The notes below the pieces were generated by a model that made no database searches, was not told the origin of the DNA, and was given only the letters and a program-made list of their open reading frames with translations. A DNA stretch of 44,590 nucleotides, from the NCBI GenBank assembly GCA_947589505.1, contig CANQCF010000007.1, positions 1 through 44,590 of the forward strand, read 5' to 3'. Made by a program: the position numbers and the translations under genes. How positions within the stretch are numbered: position 1 is the stretch's first letter; every line of letters starts with the position of its first letter. The DNA comes from an uncultured Acetatifactor sp. (lineage in GTDB: Bacteria; Bacillota; Clostridia; Lachnospirales; Lachnospiraceae). This document shows positions 13,330 to 22,883 of this stretch, piece after piece.

Positions 13330-14736
13330 TCAGTAATACATGATCACCGGCGTCCCGATCTCCGCGTTGTCGTATAGGAAATCCGCGGTTTCATCCGGAA
13401 GGTTGATGCAGCCGTGGGAACCGTCCGTCTCATAGATATCCCCGCCGAAGCTATCCCTCCAGCTCGCGTCGTGGAGCCCAATCCCCCGGTACACCGCCAT
13501 CCAGCGCCTCACCCGGGACGCATATCCCGGACCCCGAAGAACCGTGTTTTGAGATTTATAGTAAATTGCGAACACTCCTTCCGGCGTGTTATGGCGAGTC
13601 CTCAAATTGCCGCTGACGATATCCGACTGAATCTGAAGTTCCCTGTCTATATAATAGTAAAGCTTCTGTTCCCCCAGATCCACTTCGATATATGTGCCGC
13701 CGATGTCGTCCCGCCCGTGGACAGGCGTATCGTGAATATAGACCGGTACATGTACGGTTTCTGAAAGTCTGCTCTCTTCATCGCTGAGATACTCCCAGAG
13801 GAACTGTTTTTCCTTCTTCACATTCAGTTCCGTGCCGTATGTCTTCCCTGTCACCCGTACCGTCTCCCCGCGGCTGCTCAAAAAATCATGCTCCACGCCG
13901 TAAGTCCGGTATTTCCCGCAGAGTTCTTCTATGTAAGCGTCCACCGCATCGTGGTCATAGTAGAGATTTCCCTCTTCATCATAAAGGGGATTCCCTTCCT
14001 CATCCTTCGCGATGAACCGGCTCATCAGCCCCTCGTCAAAAGCGATCTGTTCCGCGCCCATATCGTAGACGAGTCCGCACTGTTCCATGTCGTTCAGGGC
14101 CTTCCACTGCTGATAGACCTGCTTTTGCGCGGTATTCATGGGATAGTCGAAATAACAGTCCGATATTAAAGAGACCTCCGTCTCCCCCTTTTCCACTGCG
14201 GTAAGCAGGCACTCCAGGCCTTTCTCCACATCCAGATGTCCCTCCAGGGTACTGTGGAGCGTATAACCATCCTCCCCCAAAACAAGCTCCAGGACGGGTT
14301 TGGTTTCCTCCGCCCGGACGATGGGAAGTTCCTCCCACCACGCTTCCACCTTCTGTCTGTCAAAGTCTGCCTGCAGCGTGCCAAAGGAGATTTCATGTCT
14401 GGACTGCATGGTTTCGATCCAGCTTGTATTCGCCTGATTTTTCTGGAAGGAACGGAGCACTTCCGTAAAATCATACTTGTAATCCGCCTCGTCAAGGTTC
14501 AGCGCATAGCTTTCGCCCTGGCTCCCTGTTACGGTGACGACGGGGGATTGCACCCGGGCAGTGAGCTCACGATTCACTTCCTCCACCGTCTTTCCGGTAC
14601 AGTAGATATCTCCCGCCCAGGTGTTCGGTCCGAACCTGTCTCGAAAATAGCTGTCTGCCGCGCAATATCCCCCCGCTCCCAGACCAATGCCGGCCATCAC
14701 GCAGATCAGCGGGATCAGGATCCTCTTTCTTCTCAT
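13330..14736 (-). CDS. L,D-transpeptidase with peptidoglycan-binding domain (YkuD family)
   Basis: 468 residues. An N-terminal membrane anchor (about 7-27, LIPLICVMAGIGLGAGGY) leads to a large extracellular part. Residues about 60-330 resemble the PG_binding_4 repeats that accompany clostridial L,D-transpeptidases. The YkuD catalytic domain occupies about 350-468, starting YIEVDLGEQKLYYY, with GIGLHDASW and the active-site motif SHGCINL, catalytic C443. These enzymes form 3-3 cross-links in peptidoglycan or attach wall ligands. The ATG overlaps the ilvB stop by one base (TGATG), so it is translated together with an amino-acid enzyme, an unexpected pairing. A terminator follows. Confidence 0.93.
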   Translation of the reverse strand: MRRKRILIPLICVMAGIGLGAGGYCAADSYFRDRFGPNTWAGDIYCTGKTVEEVNRELTARVQSPVVTVTGSQGESYALNLDEADYKYDFTEVLRSFQKNQANTSWIETMQSRHEISFGTLQADFDRQKVEAWWEELPIVRAEETKPVLELVLGEDGYTLHSTLEGHLDVEKGLECLLTAVEKGETEVSLISDCYFDYPMNTAQKQVYQQWKALNDMEQCGLVYDMGAEQIAFDEGLMSRFIAKDEEGNPLYDEEGNLYYDHDAVDAYIEELCGKYRTYGVEHDFLSSRGETVRVTGKTYGTELNVKKEKQFLWEYLSDEESRLSETVHVPVYIHDTPVHGRDDIGGTYIEVDLGEQKLYYYIDRELQIQSDIVSGNLRTRHNTPEGVFAIYYKSQNTVLRGPGYASRVRRWMAVYRGIGLHDASWRDSFGGDIYETDGSHGCINLPDETADFLYDNAEIGTPVIMYY

Positions 14737-16415
14737 CAGGATTCCTCTTTTAAGTCATCTCCGTCAAACGCTTCGCTGATAGGCGCTCCTGCGGGAACCA
14801 TGGGGAACACCTTGTCGTCCTCGGGGATCACAACCTCCACCAGGACAGGTTTCTTTAAGGCGATAGCCTTCTCAATGGCAGGCGCCGCCTCCTCTTTCTT
14901 TGTGACGCGGATGGCCTCGCAGCCCAACCCTTCCGCGACTTTGCAGAAATCCACCTTGTCGCTCAGGACCGTCTGGGAATAGCGCTTCCCATAAAAGAGC
15001 GTCTGCCACTGGCGCACCATGCCCAGCACATGATTGTTGATCACCACCTGCACAATGGGAATATTGTAACGGCTCGCCGTGGCCAGTTCGTTCATGTTCA
15101 TCCGGAAGCACCCGTCGCCGGCAATGTTGATGCAGATCTTGTCGGGCTGTCCCACCTGGGCCCCGATGCAGGCCCCCAGGCCGTAGCCCATGGTGCCAAG
15201 ACCGCCGGAGGACAGGAAAGTTCTGGGCTTTGTGTAGCGGTAATACTGTGCCGCCCACATCTGATGCTGGCCCACATCCGTGGTGATGATAGCCTGCCCC
15301 TTCGTGATCCGGTCGATCTCCTGGATCACATAGGGACAGGAGAGATTTTCCGCGTCATACTTCAGAGGGTACTTTTCCTTCAGCTCCTGAATATGCGCCA
15401 TCCACTGGCTGTTGTCTTTCTGTTCTAATTTGCGGTTCAGTTCCTTCAGGACGGTCTTCAGATCGCCCACCAGCGCGGCGTCCACCCGGATGTTCTTATT
15501 GATCTCCGCCCGGTCGATGTCGATGTGGATCACCTTCGCGTTCTCCGCGAAGCGCTTGGGATTGCCGATCACGCGGTCCGAAAACCTGGCTCCCAGGGCG
15601 ATCAGCAGGTCGCACTGGCTGACCCCGTAATTTGACGCCTTTGTGCCGTGCATACCGATCATGCCGGTGTAGCGGGGGCTGTATCCGTCGAAAGCTCCTT
15701 TCGCCATCAGGGTATCGCACACGGGGGCGTCGATCAGATCGGCAAATGCCTTTACTTCCTCGGAAGCCCCGGAGATGATGGCGCCGCCGCCCAGGTAGAT
15801 AAAGGGCTTCTTAGACTCCTTGATATACTCGAGAGCTCTGTTTAAATCCTCCTCCGCATAGGATACGGAGGGCTCGTCATAGACGGGTTTCTCCGGCAGG
15901 TACTCGCAGACCGCCGCCGTGACATCCTTTGTAATGTCCACCAGGACAGGGCCGGGCCGGCCGCTCCTTGCGATGTGGAATGCCTCCCGGATCACAGGGG
16001 CAAGATCTTCCACACTCTTTACAATATAGCCGTGCTTTGTGATGGGCATGGTGACGCCCGCGATATCGATCTCCTGGAAAGTATCCTTCCCCAGCATGGG
16101 CAGGGCCACATTGGCCGTGATGGCCACAAGGGGGATCGAATCCATATAGGCCGTGGCGATGCCGGTGACCAGATTCGTGGCTCCGGGACCGCTGGTCGCC
16201 ATGCAGACCCCGACCTTGCCGGTGGCCCTGGCGTAGCCGTCCGCCGCGTGGGCGGCACCCTGCTCATGGCTGGTCAGGATATGGCGTATCTCCCCGCTGT
16301 GCTTATACAGGGCGTCATAAATGTTCAGGATCGTTCCTCCGGGATACCCGAAGACCGTATCCACCCCCTGCTCCTTCAGACATTCCACTACAATTTCCGA
16401 ACCATTTAACTGCAT
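14736..16415 (-). CDS. ilvB: Acetolactate synthase, large (catalytic) subunit
   Basis: 559 residues. Condenses two pyruvates to acetolactate (or pyruvate with 2-oxobutyrate) for valine, leucine and isoleucine synthesis. The thiamine-diphosphate-activating glutamate is in TSHEQGAAHAADGYARATGK. The cofactor-binding motif GDGCFRMNMNELATA is near residue 440, followed by VINNHVLGMVRQWQ, typical of the anabolic FAD-containing enzyme. AAGGAGAG precedes the ATG. The regulatory subunit IlvN is not adjacent: the next gene is the transpeptidase. It follows leuB and ilvD in the same transcription direction with only small gaps. Confidence 0.95.
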   Translation of the reverse strand: MQLNGSEIVVECLKEQGVDTVFGYPGGTILNIYDALYKHSGEIRHILTSHEQGAAHAADGYARATGKVGVCMATSGPGATNLVTGIATAYMDSIPLVAITANVALPMLGKDTFQEIDIAGVTMPITKHGYIVKSVEDLAPVIREAFHIARSGRPGPVLVDITKDVTAAVCEYLPEKPVYDEPSVSYAEEDLNRALEYIKESKKPFIYLGGGAIISGASEEVKAFADLIDAPVCDTLMAKGAFDGYSPRYTGMIGMHGTKASNYGVSQCDLLIALGARFSDRVIGNPKRFAENAKVIHIDIDRAEINKNIRVDAALVGDLKTVLKELNRKLEQKDNSQWMAHIQELKEKYPLKYDAENLSCPYVIQEIDRITKGQAIITTDVGQHQMWAAQYYRYTKPRTFLSSGGLGTMGYGLGACIGAQVGQPDKICINIAGDGCFRMNMNELATASRYNIPIVQVVINNHVLGMVRQWQTLFYGKRYSQTVLSDKVDFCKVAEGLGCEAIRVTKKEEAAPAIEKAIALKKPVLVEVVIPEDDKVFPMVPAGAPISEAFDGDDLKEES

Positions 16416-16495
16416 ATGTCTCTCCTTTTATTGCTTGGTTAGTTCCTGCGTTACTGTCTTACAACATTCTGAAATCCAGAACCATCGCTGCCTCA

Positions 16496-16825
16496 TTAAC
16501 GCCCCTGTTTATTCATTCGATATTTTTTCTCGATCACCAGGGTATAAAAGATCATCGCCCCTATTGCCTCAAACATAACGCCCAATATAGTAACAATGAC
16601 AAGCGGTGAATTTTGTCCGTCCAGCAGCGGAAGCCCCAAAAGAATAAATACTGCGCCGAAGACAAACCAAAACTTCGCCATGGCCCGATTGTACTTTTTC
16701 AGGTCGCTCACTTGAAAGACTTCCGCGTTTGCCCAGAATCCAACCGGTTTCTTCGCGGTCAGACAATAAATTCCCATACCTGCAAAGCAGAATCCGACAA
16801 ATGACCATATAAGAAACGCAATCAT
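16496..16825 (-). CDS. Small three-helix membrane protein, DUF3784-like
   Basis: 109 residues with hydrophobic helices at about 2-24, 48-66 and 74-95. The loop after the first helix, KPVGFWANAEVFQVSDLKKYNRA, and the second helix FWFVFGAVFILLGLPLL recall DUF3784-type proteins. Function is unknown. It sits between ilvD and ilvB, with 49 and 80 bp gaps, so it is presumably co-transcribed. It has no evident link to branched-chain synthesis. The ribosome site is modest (GAGGGA). Confidence 0.7.
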   Translation of the reverse strand: MIAFLIWSFVGFCFAGMGIYCLTAKKPVGFWANAEVFQVSDLKKYNRAMAKFWFVFGAVFILLGLPLLDGQNSPLVIVTILGVMFEAIGAMIFYTLVIEKKYRMNKQGR

Positions 16826-16874
16826 ACATCAGTCCCTCTTTTCAGAATCTTTTTCACCGTCCGTCAGTTACACA

Positions 16875-18548
16875 TTATTTTTCTTTGGGAATCTCCAGAA
16901 CTGCGCCGCGGTTGCCGCTGGTCACCATCTCGCAATATCTGGTGAGATAACCTGTGGTCACCTGGGGCTGTCTGGGCTGCCACTTTGCCCGGCGCTCAGC
17001 AAGCACTTCGTCGGACACCAGAAGCTCCAGCTTCAGGCCGGGGATATCGATGCTGATCATGTCCCCCTCTTCCACCAGGGCGATGGGACCGCCCACAGCT
17101 GCCTCCGGGGAGACATGGCCGATGGAAGCTCCGCGGGAAGCCCCGGAGAAACGGCCGTCCGTAATTAACGCAACGCTGGAGCCAAGGCCCATGCCCGCGA
17201 TGGCGGAGGTGGGATTCAGCATCTCGCGCATGCCGGGGCCGCCCTTGGGCCCCTCATAGCGGATGACCACCACATCCCCGGGAACGATCTTTCCGCTCTT
17301 GATGGCGGCGATAGCGTCCTCCTCGCAGTCGAACACCCGGGCAGGTCCCTGATGAACCATCATCTCGGGAACCACGGCGGAACGCTTCACCACGGAACCG
17401 TCCGGCGCAAGATTTCCCTTCAGGACAGCCAGGCCGCCGGTCTTGCTGTAAGGGTTGTCCACGGGACGGATCACCTCGGGATTGCGGTTCACAGCCCCCG
17501 CGATGTTCTCCCCGATGGTCTTACCCGTAACCGTCATACACTCCGTATTCAGGAGTCCGATGTCCGCCAGCTCCTTCATCACGGCGTACACGCCCCCCGC
17601 CTCGTTCAGATCTTCCATATAGGTAGGGCCCGCCGGAGCGAGATGGCAGAGGTTCGGTGTCTTCTCGCTGATGGGGTTCGCAAAGCTGATGTCAAAGTCA
17701 AAACCGATCTCGTGGGCGATGGCGGGAAGATGCAGCATGGAGTTTGTGGAGCACCCCAGGGCCATGTCTACGGTCAGAGCATTTAAAATAGCCTCCTTCG
17801 TGATGATATCCCTTGCACGGATATTCTTCTTTACCAGTTCCATCACCGCCATGCCGGCGTGCTTCGCCAGCTTGATGCGCTCGGAGTAGACCGCCGGGAT
17901 CGTGCCGTTCCCCCGAAGACCCATCCCCAGAGCCTCCGTCAGGCAGTTCATGGAATTTGCCGTGTACATGCCGGAGCAGGAGCCGCAGGTAGGGCAGACC
18001 TTGTTCTCAAACTCGCAGACATCCTCTTCCGTCATGGTGCCCGCCGCATAGGAGCCCACCGCCTCAAACATGGAGGAAAGGCTTCTCTTCTGCCCCTTCA
18101 CATGGCCCGCCAGCATGGGACCGCCGGAGACGAACACCGTGGGAAGGTTCAGCCTTGCCGCAGCCATCAAAAGACCGGGCACATTCTTGTCACAGTTTGG
18201 CACCATCACCAGGGCGTCAAACTGGTGGGCGATAGCCATACATTCCGTGGAATCCGCGATCAGATCCCTGGTCACCAGGGAATACTTCATTCCGATATGC
18301 CCCATGGCGATGCCGTCGCAGACCGCGATGGCGGGAAATACCACGGGCACGCCCCCTGCCTCCGCGACGCCCAGCTTTACGGCGTCCACGATCTTGTCCA
18401 GGTTCATGTGGCCGGGAACGATCTCGTTATAGGAGCTCACGATGCCGACCATGGGCTTTTTCATCTCCTCCGGAGTAAATCCCAGAGCGTTAAACAAACT
18501 TCTCGCCGGCGCCTGCTGCATACCGGCTCTCGCGTTATCGCTGATCAT
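16875..18548 (-). CDS. ilvD: Dihydroxy-acid dehydratase
   Basis: 557 residues. Dehydrates dihydroxy acids to 2-keto acids in valine and isoleucine synthesis, using an iron-sulfur cluster. Cluster cysteines are visible in PNCDKNVPG and [16 protein letters not shown]. The reading frame stays open to 18626, but the start was set at 18548 because AAGGAGG lies just before that ATG, the protein then begins [18 protein letters not shown] as in the family, and the longer version would overlap leuB. It lies 35 bp after leuB. Confidence 0.96.
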   Translation of the reverse strand: MISDNARAGMQQAPARSLFNALGFTPEEMKKPMVGIVSSYNEIVPGHMNLDKIVDAVKLGVAEAGGVPVVFPAIAVCDGIAMGHIGMKYSLVTRDLIADSTECMAIAHQFDALVMVPNCDKNVPGLLMAAARLNLPTVFVSGGPMLAGHVKGQKRSLSSMFEAVGSYAAGTMTEEDVCEFENKVCPTCGSCSGMYTANSMNCLTEALGMGLRGNGTIPAVYSERIKLAKHAGMAVMELVKKNIRARDIITKEAILNALTVDMALGCSTNSMLHLPAIAHEIGFDFDISFANPISEKTPNLCHLAPAGPTYMEDLNEAGGVYAVMKELADIGLLNTECMTVTGKTIGENIAGAVNRNPEVIRPVDNPYSKTGGLAVLKGNLAPDGSVVKRSAVVPEMMVHQGPARVFDCEEDAIAAIKSGKIVPGDVVVIRYEGPKGGPGMREMLNPTSAIAGMGLGSSVALITDGRFSGASRGASIGHVSPEAAVGGPIALVEEGDMISIDIPGLKLELLVSDEVLAERRAKWQPRQPQVTTGYLTRYCEMVTSGNRGAVLEIPKEK

Positions 18549-18583
18549 ATTTCCTTTCCTCCTTGCCGAATTTATGCTTTCTG

Positions 18584-19669
18584 TCAGCGGATCCTCTCCG
18601 CCAGGATGGTTCCCATCTCGGAACACTTTACCAGTTTACAGCCCTCGGACAGGATATCCCCGGTGCGGAACCCGTCCTGCAGAGCCTGCTTTACCGCCGC
18701 CTCCACGGCGTCGGCCTCCTTGTCCAGGTCAAAGCTGTACCGGAGCATCATGGCCGCACTGAGAACGGTGGCGATGGGATTGGCAATATCCTTTCCCGCG
18801 ATGTCGGGAGCGGAGCCGTGGCTTGGTTCATACAGGCCGAACTTGCTGTCGTTCAGGCTGGCGCTTGCCAGCATGCCGATGGAGCCGGTCACCATGCTTG
18901 CCTCGTCTGAAAGAATGTCCCCGAACATATTCTCTGTCAGGATCACGTCGAACTGGGCGGGATCCTTTACCAGCTGCATGGCACAGTTGTCCACCAGCAT
19001 ATGTTCCAGGGTGACGTCAGGATAGTCCTTCGCCACTTCCTCCACCACTTTTCTCCAGAGGCGGGAGGAGTCCAGCACGTTTGCCTTGTCCACGCTGGTG
19101 ACTTTCTTCCTCCGCTTTCTCGCGATGTCAAATCCCTTGACCGCGATCCGCCGGATCTCATTCTCATTATAAGTAAGGGTGTCGATGGCCTTTAAGACGC
19201 CGTTTTCCTCCACCGTCTTTCTCTCCCCAAAATAAAGTCCCCCCGTGAGTTCCCTCATGATCAGCATGTCAAAGCCCTTTTTGCTGATCTCCTCTTTTAA
19301 GGGGCAGGCCCCGGAGAGCTCGTCGTAGAGTACGGCGGGGCGGAGATTGGCAAAGAGATTCAGGGCCTTGCGGATCTTTAAGAGACCTGCCTCCGGCCGT
19401 CTGTCCGGGGGAAGCTTGTACCAGGGCGAGGTCGTGGTATCGCCGCCGATGGAGCCCATGAGAACCGCGTCGGCCGCTTTCGCCTCAGCGATAGCCTCGT
19501 CGGTCAGGGGCACACCGTGCACGTCGATGGAAGCACCGCCCATCAGGATATCCGTAAAGATCATTTCGTGGCCGTAGACCTCCGCCACTTTATTCAGTAC
19601 CTTTTTCGCCTCGGCGACAATCTCCGGCCCGATGCCGTCGCCGGGGATACAGGTGATATGCAGTTTCAT
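18584..19669 (-). CDS. leuB: 3-isopropylmalate dehydrogenase
   Basis: 361 residues, typical length. Oxidative decarboxylation of 3-isopropylmalate in leucine synthesis, with NAD. The N-terminus is [17 protein letters not shown]. The substrate region [17 protein letters not shown] and the cofactor region [20 protein letters not shown], then [13 protein letters not shown], are all present. AAGGAGG precedes the ATG. It starts 12 bp after yajC, so it is read from the yajC promoter. leuA, leuC and leuD are not in the window. Confidence 0.96.
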   Translation of the reverse strand: MKLHITCIPGDGIGPEIVAEAKKVLNKVAEVYGHEMIFTDILMGGASIDVHGVPLTDEAIAEAKAADAVLMGSIGGDTTTSPWYKLPPDRRPEAGLLKIRKALNLFANLRPAVLYDELSGACPLKEEISKKGFDMLIMRELTGGLYFGERKTVEENGVLKAIDTLTYNENEIRRIAVKGFDIARKRRKKVTSVDKANVLDSSRLWRKVVEEVAKDYPDVTLEHMLVDNCAMQLVKDPAQFDVILTENMFGDILSDEASMVTGSIGMLASASLNDSKFGLYEPSHGSAPDIAGKDIANPIATVLSAAMMLRYSFDLDKEADAVEAAVKQALQDGFRTGDILSEGCKLVKCSEMGTILAERIR

Positions 19670-19681
19670 AGCGAACCTCCT

Positions 19682-19999
19682 TTAATTCGACGCCTTCTCC
19701 ACTCTGCTGATGGCAGATTTTTCCATGGGGATACGGCAGTTCTTATTGTTTCCAAACTCAACGATCACCGTGTCGTCCGAGATGTCAATGACAATGCCGT
19801 AGAATCCGGAAGTCGTAAGGACGCAGTCCCCCAGCTCCAGTCCGGCGATCATCGCAGCCAGGCGCTTTTTCTCCTTTCCCTGGGGTCTCAGCAGGAAAAA
19901 CCACATGATAAAGATAAAAAAAGCAAAATATAAGATGGTTCCGATCAATGTTCCCGCTATCGAACCGCCGGGGGCTGTCTCCGTGAGTAAAAGATTCAT
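19682..19999 (-). CDS. yajC: Preprotein translocase subunit YajC
   Basis: 105 residues: one N-terminal membrane helix (about 18-36, TLIGTILYFAFFIFIMWFFL), then RPQGKEKKRLAAMI and a small basic/beta domain with LELGDCVLTTSGFYGIV, as in all YajC proteins. YajC associates with the SecDF-YidC accessory complex. The start at 19999 is chosen for its GGAGGAG site. The frame is open upstream to 20059 but no better start exists. In most Firmicutes yajC follows tgt directly. Here a 1.3-kb membrane gene stands between them, and yajC has its own promoter and leads into leuB. Confidence 0.93.
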   Translation of the reverse strand: MNLLLTETAPGGSIAGTLIGTILYFAFFIFIMWFFLLRPQGKEKKRLAAMIAGLELGDCVLTTSGFYGIVIDISDDTVIVEFGNNKNCRIPMEKSAISRVEKASN

Positions 20000-20048
20000 T
20001 TTGTCTCCTCCATTCCGACACACTTGTGCCATAACATATTCAACAGAT

Positions 20049-20077
20049 ATATTACACATTTTTTATTTTTTAGTCAA
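20049..20077 (-). promoter_or_regulatory. Sigma-A promoter for yajC-leuB-ilvD
   Basis: Minus strand: -35 TTGACT (20072-20077), 17-bp A-rich spacer, -10 TAATAT (20049-20054). The leader of about 40 bases has no room for a T-box or leader-peptide attenuator, so branched-chain genes downstream seem not to be attenuated here. Confidence 0.75.
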
Positions 20078-20162
20078 TAGAATAACTCCAAGGAATCTCT
20101 TAGGCAAAACGCTTATTTTCAATCCGTCTTTGCGGTCTGAGGGCTTTCTCCGAAAGCGCTCT

Positions 20163-21476
20163 TTATAACATTCCCGCAAAGACATTATACATGGAAAGTC
20201 CCGAATACACGTGCAGGAACAGCAAAAACCAGCTGCAGATCACATAGGCCGCATGTCTTCCGCCCTGTTTCTTCTGCATGGTGGAAAGGAGCAGACGACA
20301 TACGCTCACAGCAAAGAAAATTGTCATGCCGGACATCATGCACCACGCAAAATTAGCGGCATCCATCCGGCTTCCGGATTCCGCGAGGACAGAAAATTCC
20401 AATACGCCCATCATATACCCTAGCACGCCAAGCCTGCCCTCTGTGGTTTTGTAAAAATAGCCGGGATTTGTCACAAACATCCAGATTGGAAAGAACATGC
20501 CCAGCAAAATGGATGTCGGGACGTCGTAGGAATACAGATGCCAGACCTCCAGCGGTTTTGTCAAGACAACAGAGGCGCCTTGCTCCTTGCCGAAGAAAAA
20601 CAAAACGATATATTCCGTCAAAATATAGGCGCAGGTCGGAATGGTGGCAGCAGCCGTTTTCCAGGCGGCATTCCATACTTTTTTCAAAGGTATGTTTTTT
20701 CTCTTGCAAGTCAAGAGATCCAGCAGTATCAGAATGATGCCGGCAGGAAGCAGCATGTACATAAAAGTGGGTTTAGCCAGTGCCGAGAGGAAAGAAAAGA
20801 CGCTGAAATAAAGATAAAGTCGCCTGCCTCTAAAAAAAACGGTTTCCCCTCCGTGATACCTCCGGATAATGTCGATCCCGGCCATCATGGCCAGAAGTCC
20901 AAATCCCTTGGCTGCCATGTGGGTTGGATTGTGCATTGGATTCGGCGTAAATTGCCCCGAATACGCTTCAGAAAACCATTCCATCGCCAGCGGGCCCACA
21001 AAGGAAAGGGAATACGAACCAAAGGAGGCCATACCCAGCCTTTTCTGACCGGTGTACGCCTGAAGCAATCCATATAGAAACCATGCCGTAACCGCAAAGG
21101 AAAACACACCAAACAGTGAGAAGGTAAAGGAAGCCGCCTCAAAAAGGGGCATATGGACCCTGGACTGAAAAAACTTGACGATCAAGTGCCAAAGCATATG
21201 GGGCACCCTGCGCCAGCTCGCGAAAAAAATTTCAGGCTTCAGATAAAAATTCATGGCAAAACCGGCATGGGCTTTCATATCCTGAAGCCCCTCCGCAGTG
21301 CAGAAAGCATGTGCGATACGATAATACAGGACAAAAACAAGCAGGGCAAGACCTGCGCAAAAGATATAAGAGAATTGGGGAGAGCGTACGCCCTCCTCAT
21401 AGTCTGCCTGGGAAGGTTCCTCTGCGCTACGGTGAACCCACTCAGATATTCTTCTCCCTAAATCTTTTATTTTCAT
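20163..21476 (-). CDS. Unknown polytopic membrane protein
   Basis: 437 residues. A hydrophilic N-terminus (about 1-35) is followed by around nine or ten hydrophobic helices. A loop at about residues 170-195 contains EWFSEAYSGQFTPNPMHNPTHMAAKG, with several His, Asn and Pro residues that could form an active or binding site facing outside. The general layout (large membrane protein with a polar loop after an early helix pair) resembles GT-C glycosyltransferases or other glycan enzymes, but I do not recognise a family. AGAGGA precedes the ATG, and a consensus promoter lies upstream. It is AT-rich compared with yajC and tgt, which it separates, consistent with insertion between two normally adjacent genes. 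Confidence 0.75.
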   Translation of the reverse strand: MKIKDLGRRISEWVHRSAEEPSQADYEEGVRSPQFSYIFCAGLALLVFVLYYRIAHAFCTAEGLQDMKAHAGFAMNFYLKPEIFFASWRRVPHMLWHLIVKFFQSRVHMPLFEAASFTFSLFGVFSFAVTAWFLYGLLQAYTGQKRLGMASFGSYSLSFVGPLAMEWFSEAYSGQFTPNPMHNPTHMAAKGFGLLAMMAGIDIIRRYHGGETVFFRGRRLYLYFSVFSFLSALAKPTFMYMLLPAGIILILLDLLTCKRKNIPLKKVWNAAWKTAAATIPTCAYILTEYIVLFFFGKEQGASVVLTKPLEVWHLYSYDVPTSILLGMFFPIWMFVTNPGYFYKTTEGRLGVLGYMMGVLEFSVLAESGSRMDAANFAWCMMSGMTIFFAVSVCRLLLSTMQKKQGGRHAAYVICSWFLLFLHVYSGLSMYNVFAGML

Positions 21477-21582
21477 AAATTCCTCTTTTCATGCCGGAAT
21501 AAGATACCCAGTCTTATCTGTCATTTTTCTCTGTCAAGTCTGGCGAATACTGTTTTTAATCAGCCGAAAAAGTCATGACATA

Positions 21583-21611
21583 ATAATAAAATAGTTTATT
21601 TTCTCTGTCAA
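21583..21611 (-). promoter_or_regulatory. Consensus sigma-A promoter for the 20163-21476 gene
   Basis: Minus strand: -35 TTGACA (21606-21611), 17-bp spacer, -10 TATTAT (21583-21588). The same 13 bases around this -35 box (plus strand TTTTCTCTGTCAA, 21599-21611) recur at 21525-21537, inside the leader. CTGTCA/TGACAG also occurs at 21518 and 21648. These may be operator copies. Confidence 0.75.
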
Positions 21612-21733
21612 TCATTATACACCGTTCTTCCGGGCATCCATTCAGACTGACAGATCCTTCCTGGCAATCCGGGGCTTAACTGTTTTCTTGCCAACCTCAA
21701 TGTTTCCCTGCTGACATCAAGACGCCCGGGACA

Positions 21734-22873
21734 TTAGAGATCCGGGTTCCCCATTCTATCCAGCTTCCGTTTTTTATACGCCTGAAACTCCCCTTTATCC
21801 AGGGAATCCCGGATTTCTTCCATCATGGTGTTGTAAAAGTACAGGTTGTGAAGAACGCAGAGCCGCATTCCCAGCATTTCTTTTGCCTTCAACAGGTGCC
21901 TGATGTAAGCCCGGCTGTATCTGCGGCAGGCAGGGCAGCCGCAGCCCTCTTCAATAGGGCGTGGATCCACCTCATACTTTGCGTTAAAAAGGTTGATTTT
22001 TCCGTGATTTGTATATAAATGGCCATGCCGCCCGTTCCGGGAGGGATATACGCAGTCGAAGAAATCCACGCCCCTTTCCACGCCTTCCAGAATATTGGCC
22101 GGGGTACCAACGCCCATGAGGTAGGTCGGCTTGTCCTTTGGCAGGTACGGGATCGTTTCCTCCAACACGTGATACATCTCCTCATGGCTCTCCCCTACAG
22201 CCAGTCCCCCGACTGCGTACCCGTCCAGATCCAGCTCTGAGATTCTTTTTGCATGCTCAATGCGGATGTCGTCGTAAATTGCCCCCTGATTAATGCCAAA
22301 GAGAAGCTGTTCCCGATTGATGGTATCGTCCCGGGAATTCAGCCGGTTCATTTCCACCCGGCACCTCTCAAGCCATCTTGTTGTCCGGTCCACAGAGGCC
22401 TGCACATAGGCGCGGTCGGCCTTGCTTGGCGCACACTCGTCAAAAGCCATGGCGATTGTGGAAGCCAGATTCGACTGAATCTGCATGCTTTCCTCCGGTC
22501 CCATAAATATCTTCTTCCCGTCTATGTGGGAGTGGAAATAAACGCCTTCTTCTTTAATTTTCCGAAGGCCCGCCAGGGAAAACACCTGAAAGCCGCCGGA
22601 ATCCGTAAGGATCGGCTTATTCCAGCTCATAAATTTCTGAAGGCCTCCCAACTGCTTTACAATCCTATCTCCCGGTCTGACATGCAGATGATAGGTATTG
22701 GAAAGCTGTACCTGGGTCTTCAATCCCTCCAGATCCTCCGTTGACACAGCCCCTTTGATTGCGGCAGCCGTCCCCACATTCATGAACACGGGGGTCTGGA
22801 TATCCCCGTGTACAGTATGAAAGACCGCGCGCTTGGCGCGGCCCTCCGTTTTCAATATTTGATATTCCGCCAT
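21734..22873 (-). CDS. tgt: tRNA-guanine (queuine) transglycosylase
   Basis: 379 residues. Exchanges guanine-34 for the queuosine precursor in tRNAs with GUN anticodons. DSGGFQVFS carries the catalytic aspartate region, DCVYPSRNGRHG the nucleophile region, and C-x-C-x2-C in EGCGCPACRRYSRAY with a later HNLYFY histidine forms the zinc site. The start at 22873 (MAEYQILKTEGRAKRA) is chosen because it matches the family N-terminus and has GGAG upstream. The frame is open to 22918 but would overlap the chemoreceptor. It follows the chemoreceptor stop by 10 bp and so is probably read from that gene's promoter. Confidence 0.96.
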   Translation of the reverse strand: MAEYQILKTEGRAKRAVFHTVHGDIQTPVFMNVGTAAAIKGAVSTEDLEGLKTQVQLSNTYHLHVRPGDRIVKQLGGLQKFMSWNKPILTDSGGFQVFSLAGLRKIKEEGVYFHSHIDGKKIFMGPEESMQIQSNLASTIAMAFDECAPSKADRAYVQASVDRTTRWLERCRVEMNRLNSRDDTINREQLLFGINQGAIYDDIRIEHAKRISELDLDGYAVGGLAVGESHEEMYHVLEETIPYLPKDKPTYLMGVGTPANILEGVERGVDFFDCVYPSRNGRHGHLYTNHGKINLFNAKYEVDPRPIEEGCGCPACRRYSRAYIRHLLKAKEMLGMRLCVLHNLYFYNTMMEEIRDSLDKGEFQAYKKRKLDRMGNPDL

Positions 22874-22883
22874 AATCTCCGCC

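Noticed and set aside
18549-18626. N-terminal extension of ilvD by 26 residues
   Set aside because: It would overlap leuB, and AAGGAGG is placed for the start at 18548.
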